Made by a program: the position numbers and the translations under genes. A stretch of 64,000 bases of DNA, taken from Bowmanella denitrificans. Lineage in GTDB: Bacteria > Pseudomonadota > Gammaproteobacteria > Enterobacterales > Alteromonadaceae. Positions 16,521-25,866 of this stretch are shown here, piece by piece (within the stretch, counting starts at the first letter, position 1; each line of letters begins with the position of its first letter). The notes beneath the pieces were generated by a model. That model saw nothing but the letters and a program-made list of their open reading frames with translations. It ran no database searches and was not told where the DNA came from. The stretch lies in the NCBI RefSeq assembly GCF_039522935.1, contig NZ_BAAAEI010000001.1, forward strand, positions 252,755 to 316,754, read 5' to 3'.

Positions 16521-18941
16521 ATGCAACACCCCTCAGTAAAACTCCACAAGTTGTCTGGCGCCATTGCCAGTGCATTAATGCTGACCCCGTTCAGCCCCAT
16601 GAGTCTGGCCCAGGAACAGGCCTCGCCCAATAAGGATGTGGAAGTCATTGAGGTTACGGCAAACAGGCGGGTACAGAACATTCAGGAAGTGCCTTACAAC
16701 ATATCGGCTATTTCCGGCGCTGAGCTGGAAAAAGAGAACATAGTGGATGCCAGCGAGATGATGCGTAATGTGGCCGGATTGTCGGTGGTAGATCGTGGCT
16801 ACCGCAACTCTGGCAATGTCAACGGGGTGGTCATCCGCGGTGTAAACGTAGATGGGGCCACCAATGGAGATGTAGCCTTGTCTTCAGTGGCACCGGTGGC
16901 CACCTATATCAACGATACGCCGTTGTACGCAAATTTCATTCTTAAAGACATAGAGGCCGTAGAGGTGTTGCGCGGTCCACAAGGCACACTTTATGGCTCT
17001 GGCTCATTGGCAGGTACCGTACGCTACCGCATGAACCGTCCGCAAACCGACGAATTTAGCGGTCAGGTATCGGCCGCCTATGGCCAGACTAAAGGCTCTG
17101 ACGGCAACAACCTGAATCTGGATCTGACTGTCAATGTGCCCCTTACCGAACGTCTGGCCCTGCGTGCCAATCTGGGCAAAATAGATAATGACGGCATTGT
17201 CGATTACGTCAATCTCTATCAGCTTAACGATGCCGGTGCGCCGGTGGCACAAAATGGCGATATTGCCACTGGCGGCCCACAGTTTACCAGTAAGAAAGAC
17301 GCCGATACGGTAGACATTAACTATGGTCGGGTGTCAGTAGCTTTTGACCTGAACGAACGCTTTCATATTCTGCTTGCCCACCAGTGGCAGGATGATGACA
17401 TTGGCGGGCGCCGTCAGGTAACCCGCGGAACGAACTGGGTGTCAGGCAGTGAACAGCGCTACGGTGAGTATGAAAATGGCGCAGTGCAATTGGAACCCTC
17501 CAGCCGGGATGTCGCCATGACCGCACTGGAAATGGAATGGGATCTTGGCTTTGCCACGCTCACCTCAAGTACCTCTGATTATTCGCACGAGGGCGATTCG
17601 GTCAGCGATAACAGTGGCTTTTACGCCAATCAGAACTGGTTTGCAGATCTTTACTATGGTTCTCCCCGTCCCATGGCCAAAGCCGTGCGTGGCTATCGCG
17701 ATGAGGCATTTGTTCAGGAACTCCGCCTGGTGTCTAATCAGACCTGGAATGGTCTGGACTGGATAGTAGGTGCCTACTATATGGACCAGGACAGCTTTTC
17801 CTATCAGGACAGCTTTATGCCAGGTTACCAGGAATGGGCCTCAGCAGCTTTTGCCTGGTGGCCAACGATGGCGGATTACGGTATGGCTTTTACCGACCAG
17901 GACTTTCGCTATCGCCGTATGCAGAACTTTAAGGACAAAGCTCTGTTTGGTGAGCTGACCTACCATATGTCAGCCGATTTACGGGTCACTCTGGGTGTCC
18001 GTAGTTTCGACAGCGAATTCGTCAATGACACTGAATTGTCGCTGCCTATCTGGCCGGCGCTGGGCGCGGAACCCCGATTTGTAACGGATGAGAGCGACAC
18101 GCTGTTCAAGCTCAATCTGGCCTATGATCTGGCCGACAAGCACATGGCTTACTTTACCCTGGCCGAAGGCTACCGCCGTGGCGGTGCCAATGCCGTGCCG
18201 CTGGAAGGTAGTTTGGCCGAGCGCCCCGAATGGCAACAGTATGATGCCGACAATGCCATTAACTATGAACTGGGCATCAAAGGCAGCCTGGGTGACAGTG
18301 GACATAACTATAACCTGTCGCTGTACCGCATAGACTGGGATGATCCACAGCTCAATACAGCTTCCACCTGGGGCTTCTTCACCGTGGCTAACGGTGACAC
18401 GGCTCGCACCCAGGGGTTGGAGTTTGAACTGAAGGGCTATATTACTGACAGTCTGCGCTATGTACTTGGTTATGCCCATGTGGATGCCAAGTTAACCGGC
18501 GATTTCCTGGTGCCGTCATCGGTGGATGCTGAAGCGGCCACCCGTATCGCCGCCAGAGACGGTGACAGATTACCCTCCACACCGAAAAATATGCTGAGTT
18601 TGTCACTGGATCATACCTACAGGTTAAACGGCGACTGGTATCTGATTAGCGCCATTAACGGCTATTACCAGTCAGATTCCCTTAACTTCCTGGGCGATAG
18701 CCCACAGTTACAAGCAGAAATTGATGGTTTTTCCATCTGGAATGCCAGCGCCCGATTAAGCAGTGATAACTGGGATTTGGTGTTGTATGTGAAGAACCTG
18801 TTTAACGAAGAAGGCGTCACAGGCTTGTTGCCAGAAGCCTATATGGGCACCGACCCGGCCGAAAACTTCTATGGTAATGCGTCAAAGGATTATATATCAC
18901 TGCCGCGCACCATCGGCCTGTCCGCCACTTACCGGTTCTGA
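16521..18941 (+). CDS. TonB-dependent outer-membrane receptor
   Basis: An 806-residue receptor: signal peptide to about residue 31 (MSLAQEQAS cleavage region), TonB box-like VEVIEVTANRR, plug domain with VPYNISAISGAELE and VLRGPQGTLYGSGSLAGTVR, and a C-terminal barrel ending ISLPRTIGLSATYRF. The plug style is that of the large Sphingomonad/Alteromonad receptor group used for diverse organic ligands. It is the first gene of a probable four-gene operon (TPR-sulfotransferase, serine hydrolase, MFS) and has the bipartite MocR-type motif upstream. The context suggests uptake of a nitrogen-containing organic compound, not proven. Confidence 0.9.
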   Translation: MQHPSVKLHKLSGAIASALMLTPFSPMSLAQEQASPNKDVEVIEVTANRRVQNIQEVPYNISAISGAELEKENIVDASEMMRNVAGLSVVDRGYRNSGNVNGVVIRGVNVDGATNGDVALSSVAPVATYINDTPLYANFILKDIEAVEVLRGPQGTLYGSGSLAGTVRYRMNRPQTDEFSGQVSAAYGQTKGSDGNNLNLDLTVNVPLTERLALRANLGKIDNDGIVDYVNLYQLNDAGAPVAQNGDIATGGPQFTSKKDADTVDINYGRVSVAFDLNERFHILLAHQWQDDDIGGRRQVTRGTNWVSGSEQRYGEYENGAVQLEPSSRDVAMTALEMEWDLGFATLTSSTSDYSHEGDSVSDNSGFYANQNWFADLYYGSPRPMAKAVRGYRDEAFVQELRLVSNQTWNGLDWIVGAYYMDQDSFSYQDSFMPGYQEWASAAFAWWPTMADYGMAFTDQDFRYRRMQNFKDKALFGELTYHMSADLRVTLGVRSFDSEFVNDTELSLPIWPALGAEPRFVTDESDTLFKLNLAYDLADKHMAYFTLAEGYRRGGANAVPLEGSLAERPEWQQYDADNAINYELGIKGSLGDSGHNYNLSLYRIDWDDPQLNTASTWGFFTVANGDTARTQGLEFELKGYITDSLRYVLGYAHVDAKLTGDFLVPSSVDAEAATRIAARDGDRLPSTPKNMLSLSLDHTYRLNGDWYLISAINGYYQSDSLNFLGDSPQLQAEIDGFSIWNASARLSSDNWDLVLYVKNLFNEEGVTGLLPEAYMGTDPAENFYGNASKDYISLPRTIGLSATYRF

Positions 18942-18960
18942 TAGGCTGAGTGGACCACCA

Positions 18961-20388
18961 ATGTTGGACGTGAGTATGAGCAGCACTGCCAGCCCAGAAG
19001 TGTCTACTGAACAGCAAGGCCCGCACAGGGCCAATGAACTGCAAAGGGCCAGAATCTTGTATCAGGCCAATCAGTTTAACGCCCTGGATGACCTACTGGA
19101 TAAGTTGGTTGCCATACCTTGCAGCTCAGCCACCGAATTGGCTGAACTTGCCTTTCTGGAAAATCTGCGCGGTCGCCTGCAAAGTGCGGAAAAACATTAT
19201 CGCCAGGCTCTCACACTGGCTCCGCAGCAAGGGGGGCTGCACTTCAACCTGGCCACGGTGCTGCGCTATCAAGGCAAACTGAATGACGCAGAACAGCAAC
19301 TTGAATTGGCTATTAGCCTTAATCCCCTGGATGCCGAAGCCCATTTGCTACTGAGCCAGCTGCGTACCCAAAATCCGGGTCATCAGCATATTCCCCGTTT
19401 GCAGCAGGTGTTGGCACAACCAAATCTAACGTCGCTGGCCAAGGCGCAGTTGCACTATGCCTTGGCCAAGGAGCAGGAAGATCTGGGTTTGCACGCACAA
19501 AGCTTCGCCTCGCTACGTGTCGGCGCCGCCCATAAACGGGGCAATATGCGTTACCAGGTGCAAGGGGATATCGACACTTTACAGCAGTTGCAAGCGACCT
19601 TTGACGCTGATTGGCTGACGAACACCGCAGATGGCTATGCCAGCCATGAACCGATATTTATTCTCGGTTTACCTCGCACCGGCTCTACTCTAGTGGAACG
19701 CATTCTTAGCGCCCACAGCGAAGTGCACAGTGCTGGGGAATTGAACAACTTTGCCTTAACCATGATGGCTCAGTGCCGCTCTGTGTACCAAAAACCGCCG
19801 ACCAATAAGCAAGAATTAGTGGGAATGACAGCGGCCCTGGATATGCATATGCTGGGCAGGGCATACCTGCAAAGTACTCGCCCAGACACCGGAAAACATG
19901 CGCACTTTATAGACAAACTGCCACTTAATTCTTTGAACCTGGGTTTGATCGCCAAGGCGCTGCCCAACGCCAGACTGATTTATGTACGCCGTCACCCCAT
20001 GGATAGTTGCTACGCTATCTATAAGCAACTATTCACCCAAGGCTACCCCTTTTCTTACGATTTAGGCGAACTGGCTAACTACTATATTGCTCATCACCAG
20101 TTAATGCAGCACTGGCAGACAGTGCTTGGGCAAAGACTCTATTGCCTTGACTATGAAGCTCTGGTGCATGAACCGCAAACACAGATTCAGGCCCTACTGA
20201 GCTATTGCCGGCTATCCTGGCAGGATAGTTGCCTGGCGTTCCATCAGCAACCTGAACCCAGCAAAACCGCCAGTGCCACCCAGATTCGCCAGCCGCTGTA
20301 TCGCAGTTCGGTAGGCAACTGGCTGCATTACCAAAATGAGTTAGCTGAATTACGCCAAACCCTGCTCAAGGCAGGTATTGCATGCTAA
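18961..20388 (+). CDS. TPR-repeat sulfotransferase-domain protein
   Basis: About 475 residues. Residues 55-135 contain TPR repeats (LENLRGRLQSAEKHYRQALTL region and the next helix pair NDAEQQLELAISLNP). Residues 230 onward are a sulfotransferase-like domain with the PAPS 5-prime-phosphate loop FILGLPRTGSTLVERIL (237-243) and the 3-prime-phosphate motif LIYVRRHPMDSCYAIYKQ. Such TPR/sulfotransferase proteins are often encoded next to TonB receptors in Alteromonadales and related groups; their substrates are unknown. The frame opens at 18871 inside the receptor gene, but ATG 18961 (or 18976) follows the receptor stop. It overlaps the next gene by seven bases (ATGCTAA). Confidence 0.85.
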   Translation: MLDVSMSSTASPEVSTEQQGPHRANELQRARILYQANQFNALDDLLDKLVAIPCSSATELAELAFLENLRGRLQSAEKHYRQALTLAPQQGGLHFNLATVLRYQGKLNDAEQQLELAISLNPLDAEAHLLLSQLRTQNPGHQHIPRLQQVLAQPNLTSLAKAQLHYALAKEQEDLGLHAQSFASLRVGAAHKRGNMRYQVQGDIDTLQQLQATFDADWLTNTADGYASHEPIFILGLPRTGSTLVERILSAHSEVHSAGELNNFALTMMAQCRSVYQKPPTNKQELVGMTAALDMHMLGRAYLQSTRPDTGKHAHFIDKLPLNSLNLGLIAKALPNARLIYVRRHPMDSCYAIYKQLFTQGYPFSYDLGELANYYIAHHQLMQHWQTVLGQRLYCLDYEALVHEPQTQIQALLSYCRLSWQDSCLAFHQQPEPSKTASATQIRQPLYRSSVGNWLHYQNELAELRQTLLKAGIAC

Positions 20389-22067
20389 GAGCAATGGTTT
20401 GGTTACTTTGCCTGTGCAATGGCTATGCCGTGGCTTTGCCACCGATGGCCGCCTGGTTGGCCGATCCCGATGGAATAGACAGCCATATTCAGGCGCCACT
20501 GAGTTATCAGCAGCTACTGGATAATAGGGCGAAACCAGGTAAAACAACGTCTCAGGGGATGATGTCACTACACCAGGCAAAGCCTGCCCGTCAATTGCTG
20601 CACAAGGGTCAGCCCGAGAAAAATGCCAGACAATTGCCCGCTATGCAGGCACGCTGGTATCTCACCAGCCAAGGGCAGGCATTGTCCTTGAATGCATCCA
20701 TTCAAATACCAAACCAGGGCCGCTGGGACTATGTGATAGGAAATGGCCGCCATTGGCCCGTGCCTGACACTGACGATATTTATCTGGTTGCGCCCTTACA
20801 TCTGATTGAGAAAAATCAGAACTGCGTACACAATGGTGTTTTAACCCTGCGCTTGCCAGAATCTGGCGGCACAGGCCGTTACTTTTATCAGATCAGCAGT
20901 GAAACCTGTGCCTACTACCAGGCAGATTTATGGGGCAGCGGCAAGCTCGATTGGCAGCCAATGTTGCAGCCCGACGCTGACGATGCGCAAAACGCTTTCC
21001 AACACTGGCAACAAACCGCGCCGTTGAGCCCGCAGCAATTTGCCAGGCTTTTTCCTGATGCCGATATCGACACACTCATGCTGAAGGACAAGGTCACGGA
21101 TATCAGTATGCTGGGGTGGGTGCATCAGGGGCTACATGTACAGACTCATTGCCCCACCAGGGCAGGCAACTACCCATTTTGCCGACAATTGTTGCTGCCG
21201 TCTTATTCCACTGCCAAGTCGTTTATCGCTGGCAACGGGCTGATGTACCTTAACGCTTTGCATCCTGGCCTTAAAGACGCCCCGATAAGCCAATTTATTC
21301 CGCAGTGTAGCGCTCAGAGCTGGCAGGAGGTGACCTTGCAAGACCTGCTGAATATGCGCAGCGGCCACTTTCTTGCCACTGGCTATGGTGAAGACGAAGG
21401 TGCACCGCACAGCGCCAGATTCTTTGAGGCCATAACCCATAAGGACAAAATCACCTACGCTTGCGGACAGTTTCCGCGACAGGCTCAGCCGGGCGAGCAA
21501 TTTGTGTATCACAGTTCAGATACCTATTTACTCGGTGCAGCGCTGCAAACCTTTGTAAAGCAACAGTACGGGCAGGAGCATGAGCTGATCCGTGATGTAC
21601 TGTTTGCAGGCCTGTATCAGTCTTTATCCCTAAGCGAGGTAGCCAGGCACCACCGACACAGTCAAGGGCAACCCGCCATGCCATTTTTCGGTTATGGTAG
21701 CCTGCTCTACGTCGATGATTTATTGGCCATTGCCCGGTTTACCCAGCAGCAACAGTATGCAAGCAGACCACTGCTTGACCCCGTTATGCTGGCCCAGGCA
21801 TTGCCCAGTCAGCAGGGCCGGGGGCTGGCTACCGGCTTTGACAAACTGGCTTACAGTCAGGGTTACTGGGCGCTGGATGTTAGTGCTGAGCTTGGTTGTC
21901 AAACGCCGACCTGGCTGGCGTTTATGTCGGGTTACGGCGGTATTACTGTGGTGCTGCTGCCGGACAACCGGCTGTTTTACTATTTCAGCGACGGTCAGGT
22001 TTTTAAATGGCTGAGCGCCATCGAAGCCTTGCACAGTCTGTCGTCTATTTGCCAGCAGGATGTTTAA
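20382..22067 (+). CDS. Exported serine hydrolase, beta-lactamase/NylB-like fold
   Basis: A 561-residue protein with a signal peptide (LLCLCNGYAVA). The last 300 residues hold the class C beta-lactamase/D-Ala-D-Ala peptidase-type fold: catalytic motif SYSTAKSFIAG (Ser276-x-x-Lys279), second motif FVYHSSDTYLLG (Tyr-x-Ser), and a late GYGG segment near residue 525 where the KTG-like motif is expected. The N-terminal 240 residues are beta-rich and of unknown fold. Families with this catalytic centre include esterases, D-aminopeptidases and 6-aminohexanoate-oligomer hydrolase, so amide hydrolysis in the periplasm is plausible. It overlaps the sulfotransferase stop and is followed 12 bases later by an MFS gene, so it is part of the receptor operon. 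Confidence 0.82.
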   Translation: MLRAMVWLLCLCNGYAVALPPMAAWLADPDGIDSHIQAPLSYQQLLDNRAKPGKTTSQGMMSLHQAKPARQLLHKGQPEKNARQLPAMQARWYLTSQGQALSLNASIQIPNQGRWDYVIGNGRHWPVPDTDDIYLVAPLHLIEKNQNCVHNGVLTLRLPESGGTGRYFYQISSETCAYYQADLWGSGKLDWQPMLQPDADDAQNAFQHWQQTAPLSPQQFARLFPDADIDTLMLKDKVTDISMLGWVHQGLHVQTHCPTRAGNYPFCRQLLLPSYSTAKSFIAGNGLMYLNALHPGLKDAPISQFIPQCSAQSWQEVTLQDLLNMRSGHFLATGYGEDEGAPHSARFFEAITHKDKITYACGQFPRQAQPGEQFVYHSSDTYLLGAALQTFVKQQYGQEHELIRDVLFAGLYQSLSLSEVARHHRHSQGQPAMPFFGYGSLLYVDDLLAIARFTQQQQYASRPLLDPVMLAQALPSQQGRGLATGFDKLAYSQGYWALDVSAELGCQTPTWLAFMSGYGGITVVLLPDNRLFYYFSDGQVFKWLSAIEALHSLSSICQQDV

Positions 22068-22079
22068 GAGGTATCAATC

Positions 22080-23261
22080 ATGAACAGCCAGGCTCTTACG
22101 TTGACCAAGTATCATGTGGCCCCAGCCGGGGCGCCGGCCAAAATATTCCTGGCCTTTTTGGCCACCGCTGGCATCTTCTACATCAATATTATGCCGGCAC
22201 TGGTCAGCGGCCTGATCGATGACTTAGGTTTTAGCAATCAACAGGCGGGATACATCAGCTCCGCCAATCTGTATGGTGCCTCGCTCGGCGCATTGGCGGC
22301 AGTGGCTTTAGTCAGGCGCATTCACTGGAAACAGTGGAGTTTTGTTCTACTGCTAGGAATTCTGGTTCTCGACTTTGCCTCAATATATCTGACCCAGCCG
22401 GTTATGCTGGCCGCATTACGTTTCTTGCATGGCCTGGTAGGCGGCTTGTTAGTGGGCATTGGCTTCGCGGTGATTTCCCGTACCGGTGACGCAGACCGGG
22501 CCTTTGGCTATTTGCTGTTTATACAGTGGGGATTTGGCGGTCTTGGACTGATGTATCTGCCGGGTCTGGTGCCGGACTATGGCGTGGCGGTGTTGTTTTA
22601 CGCACTGATGCTGTTTACTGCCGTTACCTTGCTGATGCTGCCGTTTTTACCTGATTTTGCCATTGCACAGACTCGCCCAGCATCAACCGGTGAATTTCGC
22701 CCGGGTAAGGCATTACTGCTAACCCTCACAGCAATTTTCCTGTTTCAGGCTGCTAATATGGGCCTGTTTGCCTATGTTATCGGCCTTGGCCGAAACAAAG
22801 GGTTGACTCTGGAATACATCAGCCCGGCTCTGGCACTGGCCAGTTGGATTGCCCTGGCAGGTTCGGCATTGGTGATAGCCCTTGGCACCAAACACGGTCG
22901 AACCAGGCCACTGCTGATAGGTATTCTGATTACCGCACTGGCCACCTGGTTACTGCATTACAGCGGCTATCACTGGGTATATGGTGGTTTCAATATTCTA
23001 ATTGGCATAACCTGGGCCTTTGCTCTGCCGTATTTGTTTGGCATGTGCTCGGAACTGGATCCCAGCGGCAAGCTGGCGGCACTAGGTGGATTTTGTTCCA
23101 AGATGGGTCTGGCCAGTGGACCTTTGGTAGCAGGCATACTACTGGGTGAAAATAATTATACTGCCGTTATCAATGCCGCCGCGGTTGGCCTGTTGCTGTG
23201 TGCAGCAGCAGCCATCTGGCCAGCCAGGGGGCTGGATAGTGCCAGTCGCAAACCTGACTAG
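22080..23261 (+). CDS. MFS transporter
   Basis: A 393-residue protein with 12 predicted membrane helices. Helices 1-2 read FLAFLATAGIFYINIMPALV and GYISSANLYGASLGALAAVAL. The loop between helices 2 and 3 is short and lacks the classical basic motif. AAGAGG precedes the ATG by nine bases. As the last gene of the receptor operon it probably moves the product of the serine hydrolase or nitrilase reaction across the inner membrane. It converges on the LysR gene at 23372. Direction and substrate are unknown. Confidence 0.85.
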   Translation: MNSQALTLTKYHVAPAGAPAKIFLAFLATAGIFYINIMPALVSGLIDDLGFSNQQAGYISSANLYGASLGALAAVALVRRIHWKQWSFVLLLGILVLDFASIYLTQPVMLAALRFLHGLVGGLLVGIGFAVISRTGDADRAFGYLLFIQWGFGGLGLMYLPGLVPDYGVAVLFYALMLFTAVTLLMLPFLPDFAIAQTRPASTGEFRPGKALLLTLTAIFLFQAANMGLFAYVIGLGRNKGLTLEYISPALALASWIALAGSALVIALGTKHGRTRPLLIGILITALATWLLHYSGYHWVYGGFNILIGITWAFALPYLFGMCSELDPSGKLAALGGFCSKMGLASGPLVAGILLGENNYTAVINAAAVGLLLCAAAAIWPARGLDSASRKPD

Positions 23262-23371
23262 GGATTGTTTATTTTTCAAGTATAGGTTTTAGCCGGTTTA
23301 CAACGCAGGGCGACAGGTATAATGGGCACAAGCCAAAGGGTGCAACACGTAGGCAAGTTCACTGAACTGCG

Positions 23372-24292
23372 TTAGCTGTGCACGGCTTGCCAGATACGCA
23401 TAAAAGCGGACACTTTGTCCTGCTCCCGAGCAGCCTGACGGGTTACCAGGCTGTATTCAACATCATAAAAACGCTTGTGTGGCTGAATAGCCCGTAGCTT
23501 GCCTTGTGCCAGCCAGGGCGCAGCATAGTCGGCAGGGAAAAAGCCCAGATAACCACCGGATTGCACCAGTGCCATACGGGCATCGAAATGATAGGCCCGT
23601 GCAGCGCGGTTTAACTGGTTAAGCTGCTCACGCCCCTGGGCGTTTACCTCGACTCCCGGATACACCACCGGATAATCCCTGACCTGCTGATCGGAAATCT
23701 GCTGTTCGGTCAGAGCAAATAACGGGTGTCCAGCCGCGCAATACAAAAACAGCGGTTGATGATAGACCTGCTGGTATTGCAAGCCTTCAATCTGACGGTA
23801 ACCCGGAAACAAACCGATATGACACTGATCTTTAAGCAGCATTTGCTCAATACTGTTAATACCGTTTACATCCACGACCACATGCAGTTTTGGTTGTTCC
23901 TTTTGTAATGTGCCCAACACCGTCGCCAGACGAATCTGTGGCGATAGTGCCACTTCGTCACTGCATTGAATAACCAGCTCGCCGCTAATTTCGCCCGCCA
24001 CTGTGGCCACTGTGGTGGCGAATCTATCCAGCGATGCAAACAGCATAGTCGCAGCGTCATACACCTGTTGCCCCGCACTGGTCAGGCAAAAGCCAGCCCG
24101 ACCGCGGTTACAAAGCTTCAGACCCAGGCGTTGTTCCAGATTGCCCATATGCACACTAATGGTGGAACGGGACAAATTCAGTTCGGATTCTGCCGCGGAA
24201 AAACCACCGCATTGCACCACAGTGCGAAACACCCTCAGCAGGCGTAAATCATATTCGCTAACAGGTTTGGGCAGCACCGGTGACTTATACAT
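23372..24292 (-). CDS. LysR-family transcriptional regulator
   Basis: A 306-residue LysR protein: N-terminal winged helix EYDLRLLRVFRTVVQCGGFS, AAESELNLSRSTISVHMGNLE and QRLGLKLCNRGR, then a two-lobed ligand domain (ELVIQCSDEVALSPQIRLA onward). It is divergent from gabD-gabT across a 102-base gap that holds an inverted repeat, the classic arrangement for a LysR activator of the neighbouring operon. Inducer is presumably GABA, succinate semialdehyde or a related metabolite. Confidence 0.9.
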   Translation of the reverse strand: MYKSPVLPKPVSEYDLRLLRVFRTVVQCGGFSAAESELNLSRSTISVHMGNLEQRLGLKLCNRGRAGFCLTSAGQQVYDAATMLFASLDRFATTVATVAGEISGELVIQCSDEVALSPQIRLATVLGTLQKEQPKLHVVVDVNGINSIEQMLLKDQCHIGLFPGYRQIEGLQYQQVYHQPLFLYCAAGHPLFALTEQQISDQQVRDYPVVYPGVEVNAQGREQLNQLNRAARAYHFDARMALVQSGGYLGFFPADYAAPWLAQGKLRAIQPHKRFYDVEYSLVTRQAAREQDKVSAFMRIWQAVHS

Positions 24293-24308
24293 ACAATGTT
24301 TGAATTAC

Positions 24309-24333
24309 TTAAACCTTAATTTTGATAGTTTAA
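24309..24333. promoter_or_regulatory. Candidate LysR binding site between LysR gene and gabD
   Basis: TTAAAC - 13 bases - GTTTAA is an inverted repeat in the 102-base divergent gap. LysR-type sites are usually dyads of this span (T-N11-A core). The surrounding bases are very AT-rich, so chance dyads are common and confidence is limited. Confidence 0.35.
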
Positions 24334-24394
24334 TATTTATCTGCATAAAAGTTCAGGGCTAAATACAGTGAATTTGTTTAGCTGACCAAGACTT

Positions 24395-25855
24395 ATGCTG
24401 ACCTTACAAGACCCGACATTGTTAAAAACTCAAAGTTACCTAAACGGAAGCTGGCATGATGCCAGCGCCTACTTCAGTGTGCACAACCCGGCTGATGGCA
24501 GTCTACTGGCCGAGGTAGCCGATGGTGGCGTTGAACACTGTCAGTTGGCCATAGCAGCGGCCAGTCAAAGCCAGGCTGACTGGGCCGCCCGGCCCGCCGC
24601 CGAGCGGGCGCGTTTGCTGCGCCGCTGGTTTGAGCTGCTGCTGAACCATCAGGAAGATCTGGCCCGTTTAATGACTGCTGAGCAAGGTAAGCCGCTGGCC
24701 GAGGCTCGCGCCGAGGTGGTGTACGGCGCGTCTTATATCGAGTGGTTTGCCGAAGAAGCCAAGCGCCTGTATGGCGATACCATACCCGCTCCATCCGGCG
24801 ATAAGCGCCTGTTGGTCATTCGCCAACCGGTGGGGGTAGTAGCCGCCATTACGCCCTGGAATTTTCCCAATGCCATGATTACCCGTAAGGCCGCTCCGGC
24901 CCTGGCCGCTGGCTGCAGTATTGTGGTGCGTCCAGCGGAGCTAACGCCGTTGTCGGCATTGGCACTGGCTGAACTAGCTAATCGTGCTGGCATTCCCGCC
25001 GGCGTTTTTAATGTGGTAACCGGCGCTGATGCCAAAGCCATGGGCGAAGTGCTAACCCGCCATCCGGCGGTCAACAAATTTTCCTTTACCGGCTCCACGG
25101 CGGTGGGCAAACAACTGATTAGCCAATGTGCCGATAGCGTCAAACGGGTTTCTATGGAGCTCGGTGGCAACGCCCCTTTTATTGTGTTTAGCGACGCGGA
25201 TCTGGACGCCGCAGTCGCTGGTGCCATCGCCAGTAAATTCCGTAACGCCGGTCAAACCTGCGTATGTGCCAACCGTTTGCTGGTACAGCAAGATATCTAT
25301 ACCGAATTTGCCAATAAACTGGTGTCGGCCGTGCACAAGCTGCAACTGGGCAGGGGCGATAAGGAAGGCGTGCATGTCGGCCCCATGATCCATGCCCGTG
25401 CCGCTGCGCGGGTCAATCAACTGGTGCAAGATGCCCTGGCACAAGGTGCAACCTGCCTGACAGGCGGACCGAGGACAGATTTAGGTGACAACTATGTTGC
25501 CCCGACCATACTCTGTGGTGTCAGCAATCAGATGGCGGTGGCACAGCAGGAGATTTTTGGTCCGGTGGCACCGCTGATTGCATTTAACGATGAAGCCGAG
25601 GCTATTGCTTTGGCCAATGACACCGAGATGGGGCTGGCAGCTTACTGCTACACCCGCGATATTGGTCGCGCCTTGCGTATGGGCGAACGTTTGGCTTACG
25701 GTATGGTAGGCCTGAATGAAGGAATTATTTCCAATGTGGCTGCGCCTTTTGGTGGCATTAAGGCCTCAGGCAATGGTCGCGAGGGCTCCAAATACGGTTT
25801 GGACGAATATACTGAAATCAAGTACCTATGCCTGGGTGGCATAGAACAGTTTTAA
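24395..25855 (+). CDS. gabD: Succinate-semialdehyde dehydrogenase
   Basis: A 486-residue aldehyde dehydrogenase of the GabD branch: PWNFPNAMITRKAAPALAAG cofactor segment, FTGSTAVGKQL, the general-base motif VSMELGGNAPFIVF (Glu255) and the catalytic Cys289 in NAGQTCVCANR. The two cysteines spaced by one residue (TCVC) are typical of NAD(P)-dependent succinate-semialdehyde dehydrogenases, where they can form a redox switch. It oxidises succinate semialdehyde to succinate, feeding the citric acid cycle. gabT begins 11 bases downstream, and a divergent LysR gene lies upstream. Confidence 0.93.
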   Translation: MLTLQDPTLLKTQSYLNGSWHDASAYFSVHNPADGSLLAEVADGGVEHCQLAIAAASQSQADWAARPAAERARLLRRWFELLLNHQEDLARLMTAEQGKPLAEARAEVVYGASYIEWFAEEAKRLYGDTIPAPSGDKRLLVIRQPVGVVAAITPWNFPNAMITRKAAPALAAGCSIVVRPAELTPLSALALAELANRAGIPAGVFNVVTGADAKAMGEVLTRHPAVNKFSFTGSTAVGKQLISQCADSVKRVSMELGGNAPFIVFSDADLDAAVAGAIASKFRNAGQTCVCANRLLVQQDIYTEFANKLVSAVHKLQLGRGDKEGVHVGPMIHARAAARVNQLVQDALAQGATCLTGGPRTDLGDNYVAPTILCGVSNQMAVAQQEIFGPVAPLIAFNDEAEAIALANDTEMGLAAYCYTRDIGRALRMGERLAYGMVGLNEGIISNVAAPFGGIKASGNGREGSKYGLDEYTEIKYLCLGGIEQF

Positions 25856-25866
25856 AGGACATTATC

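Noticed and set aside
20382..22067. Calling the serine hydrolase a nylon-oligomer hydrolase (NylB)
   Set aside because: Only the SxxK-type centre is shared; the 240-residue N-terminal part is different, and many esterases and peptidases have the same motifs.
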